NCBI GenBank assembly: GCA_020072815.1 | Contig: JAIQGE010000010.1 | Span: 86,093-150,092 of the forward strand | Direction of reading: 5' to 3' | Length of the DNA: 64,000 bases | Source: Terriglobia bacterium | GTDB lineage: Bacteria > Acidobacteriota > Terriglobia > Terriglobales > Acidobacteriaceae | Shown: one piece after another, positions 51,506 through 61,181 of the stretch | Layout: each line of letters starts with the position of its first letter | Numbering within the stretch: the stretch's first letter is position 1 | Notes under the pieces: generated by a model | The model's database searches: none | What the model saw: only the letters and a program-made list of their open reading frames with translations | What the model was told of the DNA's origin: nothing | Program-made: the position numbers and the translations under genes

Positions 51506-51901
51506 TTAATTCTCCAGAGACGCACGCAATCGCCTGAGAATGGCAGGCAGTTCAATACTGAGCCGGCCCTTGGTGGCAAATTCATACGCGCCGCTTTTCT
51601 TGCAAGCTTGGCGCAAACCGGGCATGTCGTGGGCGGTCAGCATAACCACGGGAATTGCGGGAAAACGCCCGCGCAGCACTTCGGTGGCTTCCAATCCACT
51701 CATTCCCGGCATCTGCAGGTCCATGAGCACCAGGTCGGGCTGCAGCTCTGCTATGGTGGCAAAGGCCTCGTGGGCTCCCTGGGCGGTTCCCACTACTTTG
51801 GTATTGGGATCGCCTTCAAAGAATGAACAAAGAGTCCTGAGGAAGGTTGGAGAGTCATCCACCACCAGGATTCGAAGAGATTTCGTAGCACGTTGCAGCA
51901 T
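51506..51901 (-). CDS. Single-domain response regulator
   Basis: 131 residues from ATG 51901. A receiver domain alone: acidic pair DD (residues 15-16 in LVVDDSP), phospho-acceptor Asp61 in LVLMDLQMPGMSG, Thr in VVMLTAHD, Lys in FATKGRLS. It has no output domain, so it signals through protein contacts. It lies next to the histidine kinase gene on the same strand but 220 bases downstream of it. Confidence 0.9.
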   Translation of the reverse strand: MLQRATKSLRILVVDDSPTFLRTLCSFFEGDPNTKVVGTAQGAHEAFATIAELQPDLVLMDLQMPGMSGLEATEVLRGRFPAIPVVMLTAHDMPGLRQACKKSGAYEFATKGRLSIELPAILRRLRASLEN

Positions 51902-52124
51902 TTTCGGTCTCCTGTCGTGCGTCCGCTGATACTCGCCTGTCTGTCCTGTGTGGCTGAGGCCAGACCCCTTCACAGCGACTTCGAACCCCTTGCTAGATAC
52001 AGCCCAAGGCGTGTGGAGTCGTCACTACAGTAGAGGCTGCATTACCTTCAATGATATAGGTTTAGGGGAGAGATCGAATCAGGTGGATTGCTGATTTCGC
52101 CAGGGGAGAACCTTGAGAAACCGT

Positions 52125-54161
52125 TTAGGCAACCGCGCCTGAAGAAGGCCCTTGGGCGGCAGCCAGCGGCAAAGTGGCAAGGATGGTGGTGCCTCCGCGG
52201 CCCGTCTTGATCTCTAATCGTCCCTTCAACAGGCGCATTCGCTCGCGCATCGCGGCAATGCCAACTCCGGCGTTGGCTTTTCCGGGCGGAAGGCCCCGGC
52301 CCTGGTCGGCAATTTCCAAATTGAGCATCGAGTCCTGGCGGGAAAGCAGGATGGTTGCCGTGGCGCTGTGTGAGTGGCGATGAACGTTAGAGAGGGCCTC
52401 CTGCACAATGCGGAATACGGCTAATTCCACGTCAAATCCCAATTGGTCCAGCTCTCCCTGGGTGGTCAAAGTAACCGCAATGCCGCTGCGCCGGCTGAAG
52501 CCTTCCACGTAACCGCGCAAAGTCCGGCTCAGGCCGAGTTCTTCCAGCAGCGGGGGGTGAAGCAGATAAGAGATGGTGCGCAGCTCATTGGTGCAATCGT
52601 CAACCAACCGCTGTGATTCCTCAATGGCGGTCTGTATGGCCGGCACGGCGGCGCTGGCCTCTTGCATGCGCGCCATATTCAAGTTCAGAGCAACCAGGTT
52701 TTGGGTGGCTCCATCATGCAGCTCACGCGCCAGGTTCCGGCGCTCCTCTTCCTGTACCCGCATCATCCGCCGGGAAAGTTCCTGCACCTCTTCCTCCGCG
52801 TGTTTGCGCTCGAGAATCTCAGATTGGAGAGATTGGTTGCTTTCCTGCAGATCGGCGGTCCTTTCCCGGACCCGCAGTTCCAGCTCATCGTGTGCTCGCC
52901 GGAGTTCCTCCGCCGCGCGCACCTCCTGGGTAACATCGCTGCAAATGATGGTGAAGGTCCTATCGCCGGCGACGTCCAGCCGGGAAACTGACGCCGCCAT
53001 GGGAAACTCAGTGCCATCTTTCCGCACGCCATAGACCTGCCGCCGCTTGGACATCAACAGACTTTGCTTCGCCGATTCCGCGAACTGGGCCACGTGTTTG
53101 TGATGCATGGCGCGAAAGCGTTCGGGAATCAGGATGTCCATGGATTGCCCCAAGGCCTCTTCCGCGGTGTACCCGAAAATCTTCTCCGCTGACTGGTTGT
53201 AAAGGGTGATGCGCTGGTTCACATCTGCTGAAACTACCGCTTCCGCGGAGATCTCCAGGATGCCGGCGAAACGCGCTTGCGAGGTGCGCAAGGATTGTTC
53301 AACGCGCCGCCGCTCGGCAACTTCTAATCTCAGTTTATCTACGATCTGCGCGATCACCATCAGCAGCAGGCTGGCGCCGAGGCCGGAAACGAACGTCGCC
53401 AACGGAAAATTGGAGCGAATTTCGCGCATGGCCTCCGGGTTGGCCCAGACTCTCAGCCGCCACGTTGGCCCGGGAAGCGCGACGTCAATAGCCTGCGTCC
53501 AATCATGTTTGTTTTCCGGATTGTAGCCGTCCAGCCGGTAAGCCTCCTCGCCATTGGCCTCGATCGCCACAGAGAAATTCAGGCCTTGGATATCTACAAA
53601 CATGGTGTCCAGGGAACGTTGCGCGTCAAAGTAGCCAAGAACGAATCCGCGAAACTGTCCTCGTTGATAAATGGGCACAACCGTGAGCCATTGCTTCCGG
53701 CCGGCCGGCGACGTCAGAAGCGGTGACACTGTCTCTTTTTTTGAAAGGATCACGGCCTTCAACAGGGCCTCGCGTACCCCGTTGTTCACGCGCGGTGATT
53801 TCTCGCCTGGAGCCACGGACACCCAGCGTTCCTCATACTTGGGATCAAGCCATTCAATGGCGATGCAGCCGGGATGATGTTCCAGATACAAATTGGCAAA
53901 CGCCGTCCATTCCGCATACGTCGGTTCGCCGATCTCCCACATCTTGGCCAGCCGGATCTGCCCCATCATCCACGCTTCCATGTCGGAACTGAGATCAGCC
54001 GCCACGGCGGAAGCGGCCAGCCGCGTCACTTTCTGGATGTGAACATGTTCGTTGGCGCTGGCGAAACGCCAGGAAATGAGGGTCCCGGCGACACCGATGC
54101 ACAAAACCGCCAATGCCAACCGCGACACCGCCGGCCACATGGCCATGCGCGTACGGCCCAT
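52125..54161 (-). CDS. Hybrid-free sensor histidine kinase (CHASE-PAS-HisKA_3-HATPase)
   Basis: 678 residues. N-terminal membrane helix, periplasmic sensor of CHASE type (about 40-255), second membrane helix (about 262-280), a PAS domain (about 300-410, VNQRITLYNQSAEKIFGYTAEE), a coiled coil, then the NarL-type dimerisation domain with LARELHDGATQNLVAL (phospho-His) and an ATPase domain (QEALSNVHRHS and IADQGRGLPPG). It senses an external signal and probably phosphorylates the divergently encoded 54803 regulator. Confidence 0.92.
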   Translation of the reverse strand: MGRTRMAMWPAVSRLALAVLCIGVAGTLISWRFASANEHVHIQKVTRLAASAVAADLSSDMEAWMMGQIRLAKMWEIGEPTYAEWTAFANLYLEHHPGCIAIEWLDPKYEERWVSVAPGEKSPRVNNGVREALLKAVILSKKETVSPLLTSPAGRKQWLTVVPIYQRGQFRGFVLGYFDAQRSLDTMFVDIQGLNFSVAIEANGEEAYRLDGYNPENKHDWTQAIDVALPGPTWRLRVWANPEAMREIRSNFPLATFVSGLGASLLLMVIAQIVDKLRLEVAERRRVEQSLRTSQARFAGILEISAEAVVSADVNQRITLYNQSAEKIFGYTAEEALGQSMDILIPERFRAMHHKHVAQFAESAKQSLLMSKRRQVYGVRKDGTEFPMAASVSRLDVAGDRTFTIICSDVTQEVRAAEELRRAHDELELRVRERTADLQESNQSLQSEILERKHAEEEVQELSRRMMRVQEEERRNLARELHDGATQNLVALNLNMARMQEASAAVPAIQTAIEESQRLVDDCTNELRTISYLLHPPLLEELGLSRTLRGYVEGFSRRSGIAVTLTTQGELDQLGFDVELAVFRIVQEALSNVHRHSHSATATILLSRQDSMLNLEIADQGRGLPPGKANAGVGIAAMRERMRLLKGRLEIKTGRGGTTILATLPLAAAQGPSSGAVA

Positions 54162-54241
54162 TCAGAGCCTCCTACCGGGGGAATTTCAGTATGAATCTGG
54201 CGTCTACAGAAAGGATGGAATAATCCCCTAAAGTCTTTAAC

Positions 54242-54283
54242 GGTGCAATTCAGGCAAATCCTGCCTCCGCAGTGCACCTTTTG
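54242..54283. promoter_or_regulatory. Two-tier hairpin in the kinase leader
   Basis: GGTGCA...TGCACC encloses AGGCA...TGCCT, giving a nested stem about 80 bases upstream of the kinase start; on the plus strand it is followed by TTTT. In the kinase direction it would be a structured 5' leader, in the other a small terminator. The other 600 bases of this intergenic region (54162-54802) are AT-rich with no gene. Confidence 0.4.
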
Positions 54284-54802
54284 ATTTGCCCCATTATCTA
54301 CCTGCAATAATTAAAGGGCGGTTAGTGCCAGATTAGAGATTTTAATGTTCCATCACTAAGGAGACAACGCTTAATCCTGCCTCCATGCCGCGTACTTGAA
54401 GGCGAATCACCGCGCATCGCCCCAGCTTTTTGCTAAATAATATTAAGTAGTAGTGTCTTTGCTTCTTTATTTATTCCAAATACTAGCAATAGCACATTAT
54501 CAACTAAAGATAGGCATGGCATTCTGTGACCGTGGCGTCGAGCTGTGAATGGATTGTCGAATCGGAAATGACGCTCCAACTGCGCAGCAGATTGCAGCTT
54601 TTGGGGCTTTTCATTAACGAATGACGGCTTTGGGTGGTAAGCTGCAAAAAACCTGGAAACACTGGTCTTGGACGCGGTTTCCTAATCTCAAGGGCACGGC
54701 AGGGGTTGGAACCCGCAGACGAGTGGTTGCAGACTTGAAGAGTCTCCTCTGTCAGGCGCAGTTCTTAGTTTCCTCTAATTCCGGGTTGCAAAGAGGTGGT
54801 AG

Positions 54803-55435
54803 ATGGCGGTACGTGTACTGCTGGCTGACGACCATGAAATCGTTCGTCAAGGCTTGCGAGTCCTTCTGGAGCGGGAAGGCTTCGAAGTGGTAGGCGAAGC
54901 CGCCGACGGCCGCGAAGCCATAAAACTTTGTGAGGCCCATCATCCCGAGGTTGCCATCCTCGATTTGTCCATGCCCCTTTTGAACGGCGTTGACGCTGCG
55001 CGGGAGATCATCAAATCCAACTCACGGACTAAAGTGGTCCTGCTTACCATGCACACGGAGGACCACCTGGTGCTGGAGAGTTTGCGCGCCGGGGTGACCG
55101 GGTATGTTCTCAAGACCAGGGCTTCAGGCGAGTTGGTTCAGGCCATTCGCGCGGTTTGCCGCGGAGAAATGTTTTTGACCCAGAGCATTTCCCGCACCAT
55201 CGTGCAGGCATTCCTGGTGAAGGCCGATCTGCCGGAGAAGCCCATCAGCGACCGTGAGCGCCAGGTGCTGCAACTGGTGGCCGAAGGCAAGACTACCAAG
55301 GAAGTCGCCACGCTGCTGGGCATCAGCGTCAAGACCGCCGAATCTCATCGCTCCAACATGATGGAAAAACTCGACATCCATGACACCGCTGGACTGGTCC
55401 GTTACGCCATCCGCAAAGGCATCATTCAGTCGTAG
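54803..55435 (+). CDS. NarL/FixJ-type response regulator
   Basis: 210 residues. Receiver domain with Asp54 (AILDLSMPLLNG), DD at 9-10 (LLADDHEIVRQG) and Lys in GYVLKTRAS; then a LuxR-type helix-turn-helix (ISDRERQVLQLVAEGKTTKEVATLLGISVKTAESHRSNMMEKL). It binds DNA on phosphorylation. AGAGGTGG precedes the ATG. It pairs with the divergent NarL-type kinase. Confidence 0.95.
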   Translation: MAVRVLLADDHEIVRQGLRVLLEREGFEVVGEAADGREAIKLCEAHHPEVAILDLSMPLLNGVDAAREIIKSNSRTKVVLLTMHTEDHLVLESLRAGVTGYVLKTRASGELVQAIRAVCRGEMFLTQSISRTIVQAFLVKADLPEKPISDRERQVLQLVAEGKTTKEVATLLGISVKTAESHRSNMMEKLDIHDTAGLVRYAIRKGIIQS

Positions 55436-55498
55436 CCCGATCTCAGTGGCCTCTTTCGCACACGCGTCTGCATACAGCTCAGGACACACCGTAAACAC

Positions 55499-57946
55499 CT
55501 ACGGACGCGCGACGTTCTGCAGGAAAGTGGGCAGCGGCAGAGCTCCATTCTTACCATTCGCCGGAATGGTCATGTATAGGTCAATGGCTTGTCCAGGGTG
55601 ATTGGGATCGGGCACGGGAAATCCGTTGGCGTCCACCTGATGGCCATTTGGCACCATGAGCGACGGATGATCGAAAGGCGCCGACTGGTTCAGGGTGCGC
55701 GCATCCAATAGCCCGGCACGGAGGAAGTCAACCAGATCGGTCTTCTCCTGCACGCCGAGACCGAGGGGCTGGACGTTGGGATCCATCAGACAATTTATCT
55801 CGTTGGCTGTCACAGGACACGTTGGTTCGTCTGCTGCTAATGGAAAATCTCCGCCGCGGTCGTAAAACTCAACCACCTGTTCCAAGGTAAGCTGGCCGCC
55901 GTTGTGGAAATACGGGGCGGTCAGCGCCAGATTGCGCAGTCCCGGCGCTTTCTCATTGCCGTAATTTGAGATGAGATCGAAGCAGCCCAGAGGTGAAGGA
56001 GCAAGTCCGTCGCCTGGGCGCCCAGGGATGATCGGCGCCGGACCACCGGCGCATACACCGAGCTGGGCGTTGGCCGCTTCCGAGAGAGGCGCACCGGTGA
56101 TGCCATCGCCGTCCGCCAGCCCGATGTCTTCGTGTCCGGGCCGCGTACCAATGTGGTAGAACCCGGAGTCGTAGACGCGGACACTAAGGTCGCCCATGAT
56201 CATGCGCTCCATGGGGGTCTGGCTGACGTGGCTTACGGAAGCATTGGTCAGTTCCGGTCCGCCGTGGCACACGATGCATTTTCCCCTGGTCTCAAAAACC
56301 AGCAGCCCGCGAAGCTGGCCCGTGGTCAGTGGCGTGGCGCCGATGCTGTAGGCCACTTTGGTGGGAAACCCGGTGGGCGGCGGCAGTTCAAAGAACACGG
56401 TTATCTGGCCCGTGGCGTAGTTAACGCTGCCCGAGACGATGCCGATCCCGGTAATGCCTCCGAATCCGTTATCAAAGGCAAATACATTCTGGTCGCTCTT
56501 GTCGAGAGCGGGGTTGAAGGCCTGCACTGACACGGTGTAGGGAGTGACTCCCTTGCCCAGCGAGAAGCTGAAGGCTTGGTTGACGTTATCTGCGGGGATG
56601 GTGAACACTTTTTGCCCCGCCAGGTATTTGTCAAACGGCGTCTGGTCAGCTCGCAAGGTGCTCTCGTAAGCCTGGACGGCAAGCCCCCAGAACAGCGAGA
56701 AGTTATATTCCATCTGCGTGTATTCTGCCGTGCCGGCCGGGCAGGTCTGGGCCGGAGTCGCCGTTGGGTTGATCAGGGTCTCCGATCCATCCGCCGCAAT
56801 GCAGATGTGCCAGACTGACTGCCACCACGCCGGCTGGAAGGCGGCCTTGATCATTGCGGGGTAGCTGATGTTGATGCCCCGCTTGGGTGACTTGCTGTTT
56901 TTCCCCAGCACGCTGTCATTAGAGTCGACCAGTTGGGCGGCGAGCGGACCTCCCGTGGCCGACAACGGGTCCAATGACATCAGCTTCCGCCCAAGCAGCG
57001 GGAAACTACGGCCAGCCGCAGACATCTCAAAGCCGCTCAGCGCCGGCCCCAGCGCCTGGGAACACAACGCTGAATTCTGCAAACGGACCAACCCCGAAAC
57101 CGGCTGGATGGTGGTGGTGGATGCAGAGAAGAAATGAGATGAAGCGTCGCGATCGCCAAACGGATTGGCGCCGTTGCAGATGTTGCGCGCGCGTCCATCC
57201 CAGAAATTGCGGAAATTGAACACGGCGTTGACCGCGCTCGGCGTATTGCGCGGCTCGACTTTGCGGGTGTTGATGAGCTGCCCGGGGTGGCTGGGGTCTG
57301 GGTAGGAGAAATTAACGTCGGGGCTTACGGTGCTGTTATCAACGCTGTTGCCCACGGTAATGGAGTTGAACGTCCGGGCAAATACGCCCTGCGAGGAAAT
57401 GACATCGTGATGGTTGACGCCGGTGTTGAAGGGGAAAGTCCCCAGATCTGTCAGAGGTTTGTAGAGCGGAAAATCGCCGTCATGATAACCGCCGAACCCG
57501 GCAGTCGGGTTCCCGGCATGCAGTTGGTAATTCGGATAGTAGACGTTTCCACTGAGTACTCCCAGCGTATACGCGTTGAAATTGGGGGATGAAGGATCTT
57601 TGTCCCTCAGCCCGGGATCCACCTGATTCATGGCCCGGCTGTCAGCGCCCGCATTGAAGTGGCAAGTGGCGCAGGCCTGCACGCCATCACTGCCCACTTG
57701 CTGGTCCCAAAACAGGGCTTTGCCCAGTGCGATGGCAGCGGCCTGGTTGGCGATGTAATTATTCAAGCCGGGGACCGGAGGATTGGGCACCGCGGCCAGC
57801 GACGTCATGGGCTGCTCTGGAATGACTTTCTTCGCGGATGCGGGTGCGCTCTGCGCCCGCAGAATCGACAAGGCAAAGAGCACGCCGCACAGGGCAGCAA
57901 GTACTGCAAGGACCATTCTATTAGTGCGTTGCAACTGAGTATTCAT
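55499..57946 (-). CDS. Large di-haem cytochrome c peroxidase/MauG-family protein (possibly RoxA-like)
   Basis: 815 residues from ATG 57946 behind GGAGAG. Signal segment RMVLAVLAALCGVLFALSIL. Two c-type haem motifs are visible: CATCH near residue 93 and CIVCH near 560. The FRNFWDGRARNICNGANPFGDRD segment and total length exceed ordinary di-haem peroxidases (about 330 residues) and recall the RoxA/RoxB rubber oxygenase subgroup, though that match is from memory. It is periplasmic or extracellular and acts on a peroxide or large substrate. Same strand as the 790-residue protein gene, separated by a long hairpin. Confidence 0.82.
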   Translation of the reverse strand: MNTQLQRTNRMVLAVLAALCGVLFALSILRAQSAPASAKKVIPEQPMTSLAAVPNPPVPGLNNYIANQAAAIALGKALFWDQQVGSDGVQACATCHFNAGADSRAMNQVDPGLRDKDPSSPNFNAYTLGVLSGNVYYPNYQLHAGNPTAGFGGYHDGDFPLYKPLTDLGTFPFNTGVNHHDVISSQGVFARTFNSITVGNSVDNSTVSPDVNFSYPDPSHPGQLINTRKVEPRNTPSAVNAVFNFRNFWDGRARNICNGANPFGDRDASSHFFSASTTTIQPVSGLVRLQNSALCSQALGPALSGFEMSAAGRSFPLLGRKLMSLDPLSATGGPLAAQLVDSNDSVLGKNSKSPKRGINISYPAMIKAAFQPAWWQSVWHICIAADGSETLINPTATPAQTCPAGTAEYTQMEYNFSLFWGLAVQAYESTLRADQTPFDKYLAGQKVFTIPADNVNQAFSFSLGKGVTPYTVSVQAFNPALDKSDQNVFAFDNGFGGITGIGIVSGSVNYATGQITVFFELPPPTGFPTKVAYSIGATPLTTGQLRGLLVFETRGKCIVCHGGPELTNASVSHVSQTPMERMIMGDLSVRVYDSGFYHIGTRPGHEDIGLADGDGITGAPLSEAANAQLGVCAGGPAPIIPGRPGDGLAPSPLGCFDLISNYGNEKAPGLRNLALTAPYFHNGGQLTLEQVVEFYDRGGDFPLAADEPTCPVTANEINCLMDPNVQPLGLGVQEKTDLVDFLRAGLLDARTLNQSAPFDHPSLMVPNGHQVDANGFPVPDPNHPGQAIDLYMTIPANGKNGALPLPTFLQNVARP

Positions 57947-58024
57947 AGTGCTCTCCGCGGGGCTTATCCCCAGGTTGTGTATCCGCGTCCGTCGGCGGAC
58001 TGTTTTGTGAAAACCGAGTTTCCT

Positions 58025-58075
58025 AGGCTGGCAACCTTGCTTACGTTCGCGGGCGTGACTCAAGGCTGCCAGCCT
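58025..58075. terminator. Long inverted repeat between the large secreted protein and the peroxidase
   Basis: AGGCTGGCAACCTTG (58025-58039) pairs with CAAGGCTGCCAGCCT (58061-58075) with one mismatch over 15 bp. On the minus strand no T-run follows, so it is more likely a processing or differential-expression element than a strong terminator. Confidence 0.5.
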
Positions 58076-58082
58076 CCTCTTC

Positions 58083-60455
58083 TTACTTCACGCTGGTTAT
58101 CCCACTGGTCGCCGAGCCGCCATTGCCAGAAACCACAGTGACCAAATTCGGCAACGGAATACCGGTGAAGGTAACGGTGTACGTCCCAGCGCCCGCGTTG
58201 GTCATCAGCGCAGCATACGGCTGGCCCGTCGAAGGATTGATGATGTCCAGCGTGGCTTTCATGCAGCCCGGAAGCACGTTAGTCAAAGTGCAATTTGTCG
58301 GGCTGGCCAGGACGACGTTGGTGGTCGCGTTCACATCAAGCCGGGCCTTGCTGGTGCGATATGTCGCCGCGGTGATGGTGACCACGTCCGCCTGGTGGGC
58401 GTTGGTAACTTTCAGTGTGAAACTGGAGGTCGCGGTGCCAATGACGACTCCGTTCGGCGACACCTGGGTGGCCGTCAGTGTGATCTTCATGTTGCCTGGG
58501 CTGAAGGGCGTGAACGTCGCCACCGAGCAGTTGAAGGTCTGGCATTGCAGAGATGCTGCCGGGCTCAGCGTCCAGATAAAGTTCGTCGCGCCGGATTCAA
58601 CGGAAGCCGTGGCATTCACTGTGACCGGGCTGCCCACGGGGGCCGGTGATGAGATGCCGTCCGGAATCACGACGAAATTGGCGTTCAACGCCGGCGCCGT
58701 GCCGGGCGTGCAAGTAGGCGCTGGTGCGGTGAGATCGGGCCACGGTGAGAGCTGCCCCACCATGTAGGCCGGGTTGCCGCCTAAAGGACCGGTGCCGTTC
58801 ACCAAGAACAGAAAGTCCTGGAAGTTGTAGCTCACGATGGGACCGCCGATCACCAGGTTTTCGGGGAATACGAAAGTAAAGTCCGGCGCATTGTATTGCC
58901 CGTAAGCGAGACCGTTGGCAGCGACCGTGGGAGTCACCAGGGGAACACCGTTGGGGTCCGTGGTACTCGGGCTGAGGTAGCCGGCGTAACCAGAGAGGCG
59001 CGCTCGCACCAGACTTACTGGCGGCAGGAAAGCACCGCCCGCGGGACGGAATCTGAAACGCCCTTTCTTGGCGCCGATCGGCGGACCCTGGTCAACGAGC
59101 TGGGCCAGAATCCACGGCGCCGAGAGACGGTCCGTCAGTGTGCCGTTGCAGTCCTGGTCCAGCGCCACAATGTCAACCGGGCGAGAGGGGTCGGTGGAGA
59201 ATCCATCTACGATGACCTTGGAAGTAACTTCCTGCGGGATGTTCGGGTTGGGAACGCCGCCCGTGCCCTGCAGCAAAACGTCAATCGCGATGTAAGCAGG
59301 ATTGGTTCCCGGCCAGGTATAGACGCCCACATTGCCGATGACCTGGTAGGCGGCAATGATGTAGTTGCTCTGCGGGGCGGCCATGTCCAACACACAGGCC
59401 GAGCCGGTGCCGGGGCCGGTGCCGGCGGCGCATGGCGGCATCAGTACTCCCGCATACGTCACGAAGTCACCGACTTCGAAAGGCATCTGCTCCCATGCGT
59501 CACTTATGGCGTTCGGCGCCGTGGTTTGCGGATTATCGCGTGGCGCAGGCATGGTGAAAGTCATGGCGTAACTTCCTGACGTATCAAATGGACGGTTGCG
59601 CTGCGGGCAGCGGTCATCTTCGGTTGACATGACCAGCGAACCAGGCACAATTGGATGCGATGGCGCCGTGCCCGGGGCAACGCGTGGAATGCACATCGGG
59701 AAACCTGTCTCGCTGCGCACCGTGGGATTGGCCTGGTCAACCGTGAAGCGTATGTCCGGGCTCTGCCCCATGCTGTACCTTCCCACATTTCTGCCGGGGA
59801 CGGCCGGGTTCGTCAGGCCCGGGATGGGCGGATCATTGATCATCACCGCCCTGCCGTTCACGATCAACATTCCGTTCGCGTAGTCAATCGCGCTGATGAA
59901 GCCTGACGAGGAGTTCAAGGCCTGCTGCGAGAGGAAGATCAGGCCCGCAATGTAGCAAAGAGAAGCTAAAGGAAGACCCGTGCTGGGATCGGTGTGCAGA
60001 GAGCAGACCGAAGGACTGGCGACAATATTGCCCTGAACGTGCGCCTCCCAGGTGCCGGGCATGCAACCGATGCCAGTGCCAATCGGCGGCAGACAGTCGG
60101 CCAAGGCCAGGCCGGAGGAGCTGCCTGCGTTGCTGAGGGTGGCGGGGGCCTGCGCGAACATCTGGCCCCACGACAGCGTGGCCGCGGGCATCTGCACAAT
60201 GCTGTTGGCCGGCACGATGATGACATGATCGTTGACCTTGATCGTGCCGCCGGATACCAGGTCCCCGGCCGTACCAACGGGGTGGTCAATGGTGGCGGCC
60301 TGGATAAAGCCCAAGGTATCAAAGCCGGCCGACTCGGTGGCCAGCGCTCCGCTTTGCGCAACTGCCGGCGCGGCGAGCGCCACCAATACGAACAGCGTCA
60401 CACAGGCCACTCTGGCGATGGCGGCCACGGTTTCTTTTCTCATGCGTAAATTCAT
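58083..60455 (-). CDS. Large secreted beta-rich protein, paralogue 1
   Basis: 790 residues from ATG 60455. Signal peptide (ARVACVTLFVLVALAAPAVA). Long beta-rich chain, with the segments PFEVGDFVTYAGVL, GPPIGAKKGRFRFRP, GLAYGQYNAPDFTFVFPEN and IVSYNFQDFLFLVNG that are also found in paralogue 2 (61182-63815), followed by an Ig-like C-terminal domain (ATASVESGATNFIWTLSPAAS). No known enzymatic motif. The pairing with a di-haem peroxidase suggests an extracellular-substrate function. Confidence 0.72.
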   Translation of the reverse strand: MNLRMRKETVAAIARVACVTLFVLVALAAPAVAQSGALATESAGFDTLGFIQAATIDHPVGTAGDLVSGGTIKVNDHVIIVPANSIVQMPAATLSWGQMFAQAPATLSNAGSSSGLALADCLPPIGTGIGCMPGTWEAHVQGNIVASPSVCSLHTDPSTGLPLASLCYIAGLIFLSQQALNSSSGFISAIDYANGMLIVNGRAVMINDPPIPGLTNPAVPGRNVGRYSMGQSPDIRFTVDQANPTVRSETGFPMCIPRVAPGTAPSHPIVPGSLVMSTEDDRCPQRNRPFDTSGSYAMTFTMPAPRDNPQTTAPNAISDAWEQMPFEVGDFVTYAGVLMPPCAAGTGPGTGSACVLDMAAPQSNYIIAAYQVIGNVGVYTWPGTNPAYIAIDVLLQGTGGVPNPNIPQEVTSKVIVDGFSTDPSRPVDIVALDQDCNGTLTDRLSAPWILAQLVDQGPPIGAKKGRFRFRPAGGAFLPPVSLVRARLSGYAGYLSPSTTDPNGVPLVTPTVAANGLAYGQYNAPDFTFVFPENLVIGGPIVSYNFQDFLFLVNGTGPLGGNPAYMVGQLSPWPDLTAPAPTCTPGTAPALNANFVVIPDGISSPAPVGSPVTVNATASVESGATNFIWTLSPAASLQCQTFNCSVATFTPFSPGNMKITLTATQVSPNGVVIGTATSSFTLKVTNAHQADVVTITAATYRTSKARLDVNATTNVVLASPTNCTLTNVLPGCMKATLDIINPSTGQPYAALMTNAGAGTYTVTFTGIPLPNLVTVVSGNGGSATSGITSVK

Positions 60456-60915
60456 GGTGTCGCTCCTTGGTTTGTATGCTCGCATCGTGGGCAAACGCCT
60501 GGTACCGGAGAGCATGACTCGCAAGCATGGACCACAGCATGTGATCCGACCATCAGGTGGGTTGGGGAATTTGGGGAGGGAAAACCCTGATCGGATGGAC
60601 GCGGGGACTTCGCCAGCGATGGCGATGGCGCATGTGGCTGGTTCGTCCGCTCTCGCCGGCCCTTCCTTATTAAGCTAAGCCCGGGGGCGACTCACGGTTT
60701 CAGTTTCGGGAATGTTCGCACTCGCTGAACCGTACCGCCTCTCAGAATTTCTTGCGCTTGGTTCCGGCAGCAAGTTCGACAAAAAACTCGCGCCTCCGGT
60801 TTTGGACACGGGCTGCACAAAACGCACTTCTCTGCTGTGATGGCGCGGCGGCTATCGCGCACCCTGCCGCAAAGCCTTTCCTGGATGTTGCTTAGGGGCT
60901 ACGTAACACGAGAAG

Positions 60916-60931
60916 TGTGATGTCTATCACA
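60916..60931. promoter_or_regulatory. Perfect CRP-type palindrome between the divergent paralogues
   Basis: TGTGATGTCTATCACA is a perfect TGTGA-N6-TCACA site whose arms extend to GTGTGAT/ATCACAC. It lies 251 bases before the 61182 start and 461 bases before the 60455 start, so it may serve either direction. Confidence 0.6.
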
Positions 60932-60936
60932 CGTCC

Positions 60937-60974
60937 GCGCTCAGGGGTTTCTCCTCTGCGCTCAGGGTTTCTCC
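60937..60974 (+). repeat. Tandem direct repeat next to the CRP-type site
   Basis: GCGCTCAGGGGTTTCTCC is followed by GCGCTCAGGGTTTCTCC after a three-base gap, a 21-base period. It may be a second regulator's site or a slippage product. The rest of the intergenic region 60456-61181 carries no visible gene. Confidence 0.45.
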
Positions 60975-61181
60975 GCATGTGAATTGCCCAACCCACCTGA
61001 TTGTTGTGATTTGCTCCGCGGTACACACTCTTAGCCGTTACCTGAGTCACATGCTGACGCCCAGACTTCCGGGTAGATCCTTCAAGCTCCCCTGGGCCTA
61101 AAGCGTTCGACATTGTCACTTGAGCCCCGCTGTCAGGGGAATAGGGCCCCACAAGAAATCTGTCTACCAGGAGAAGACACC

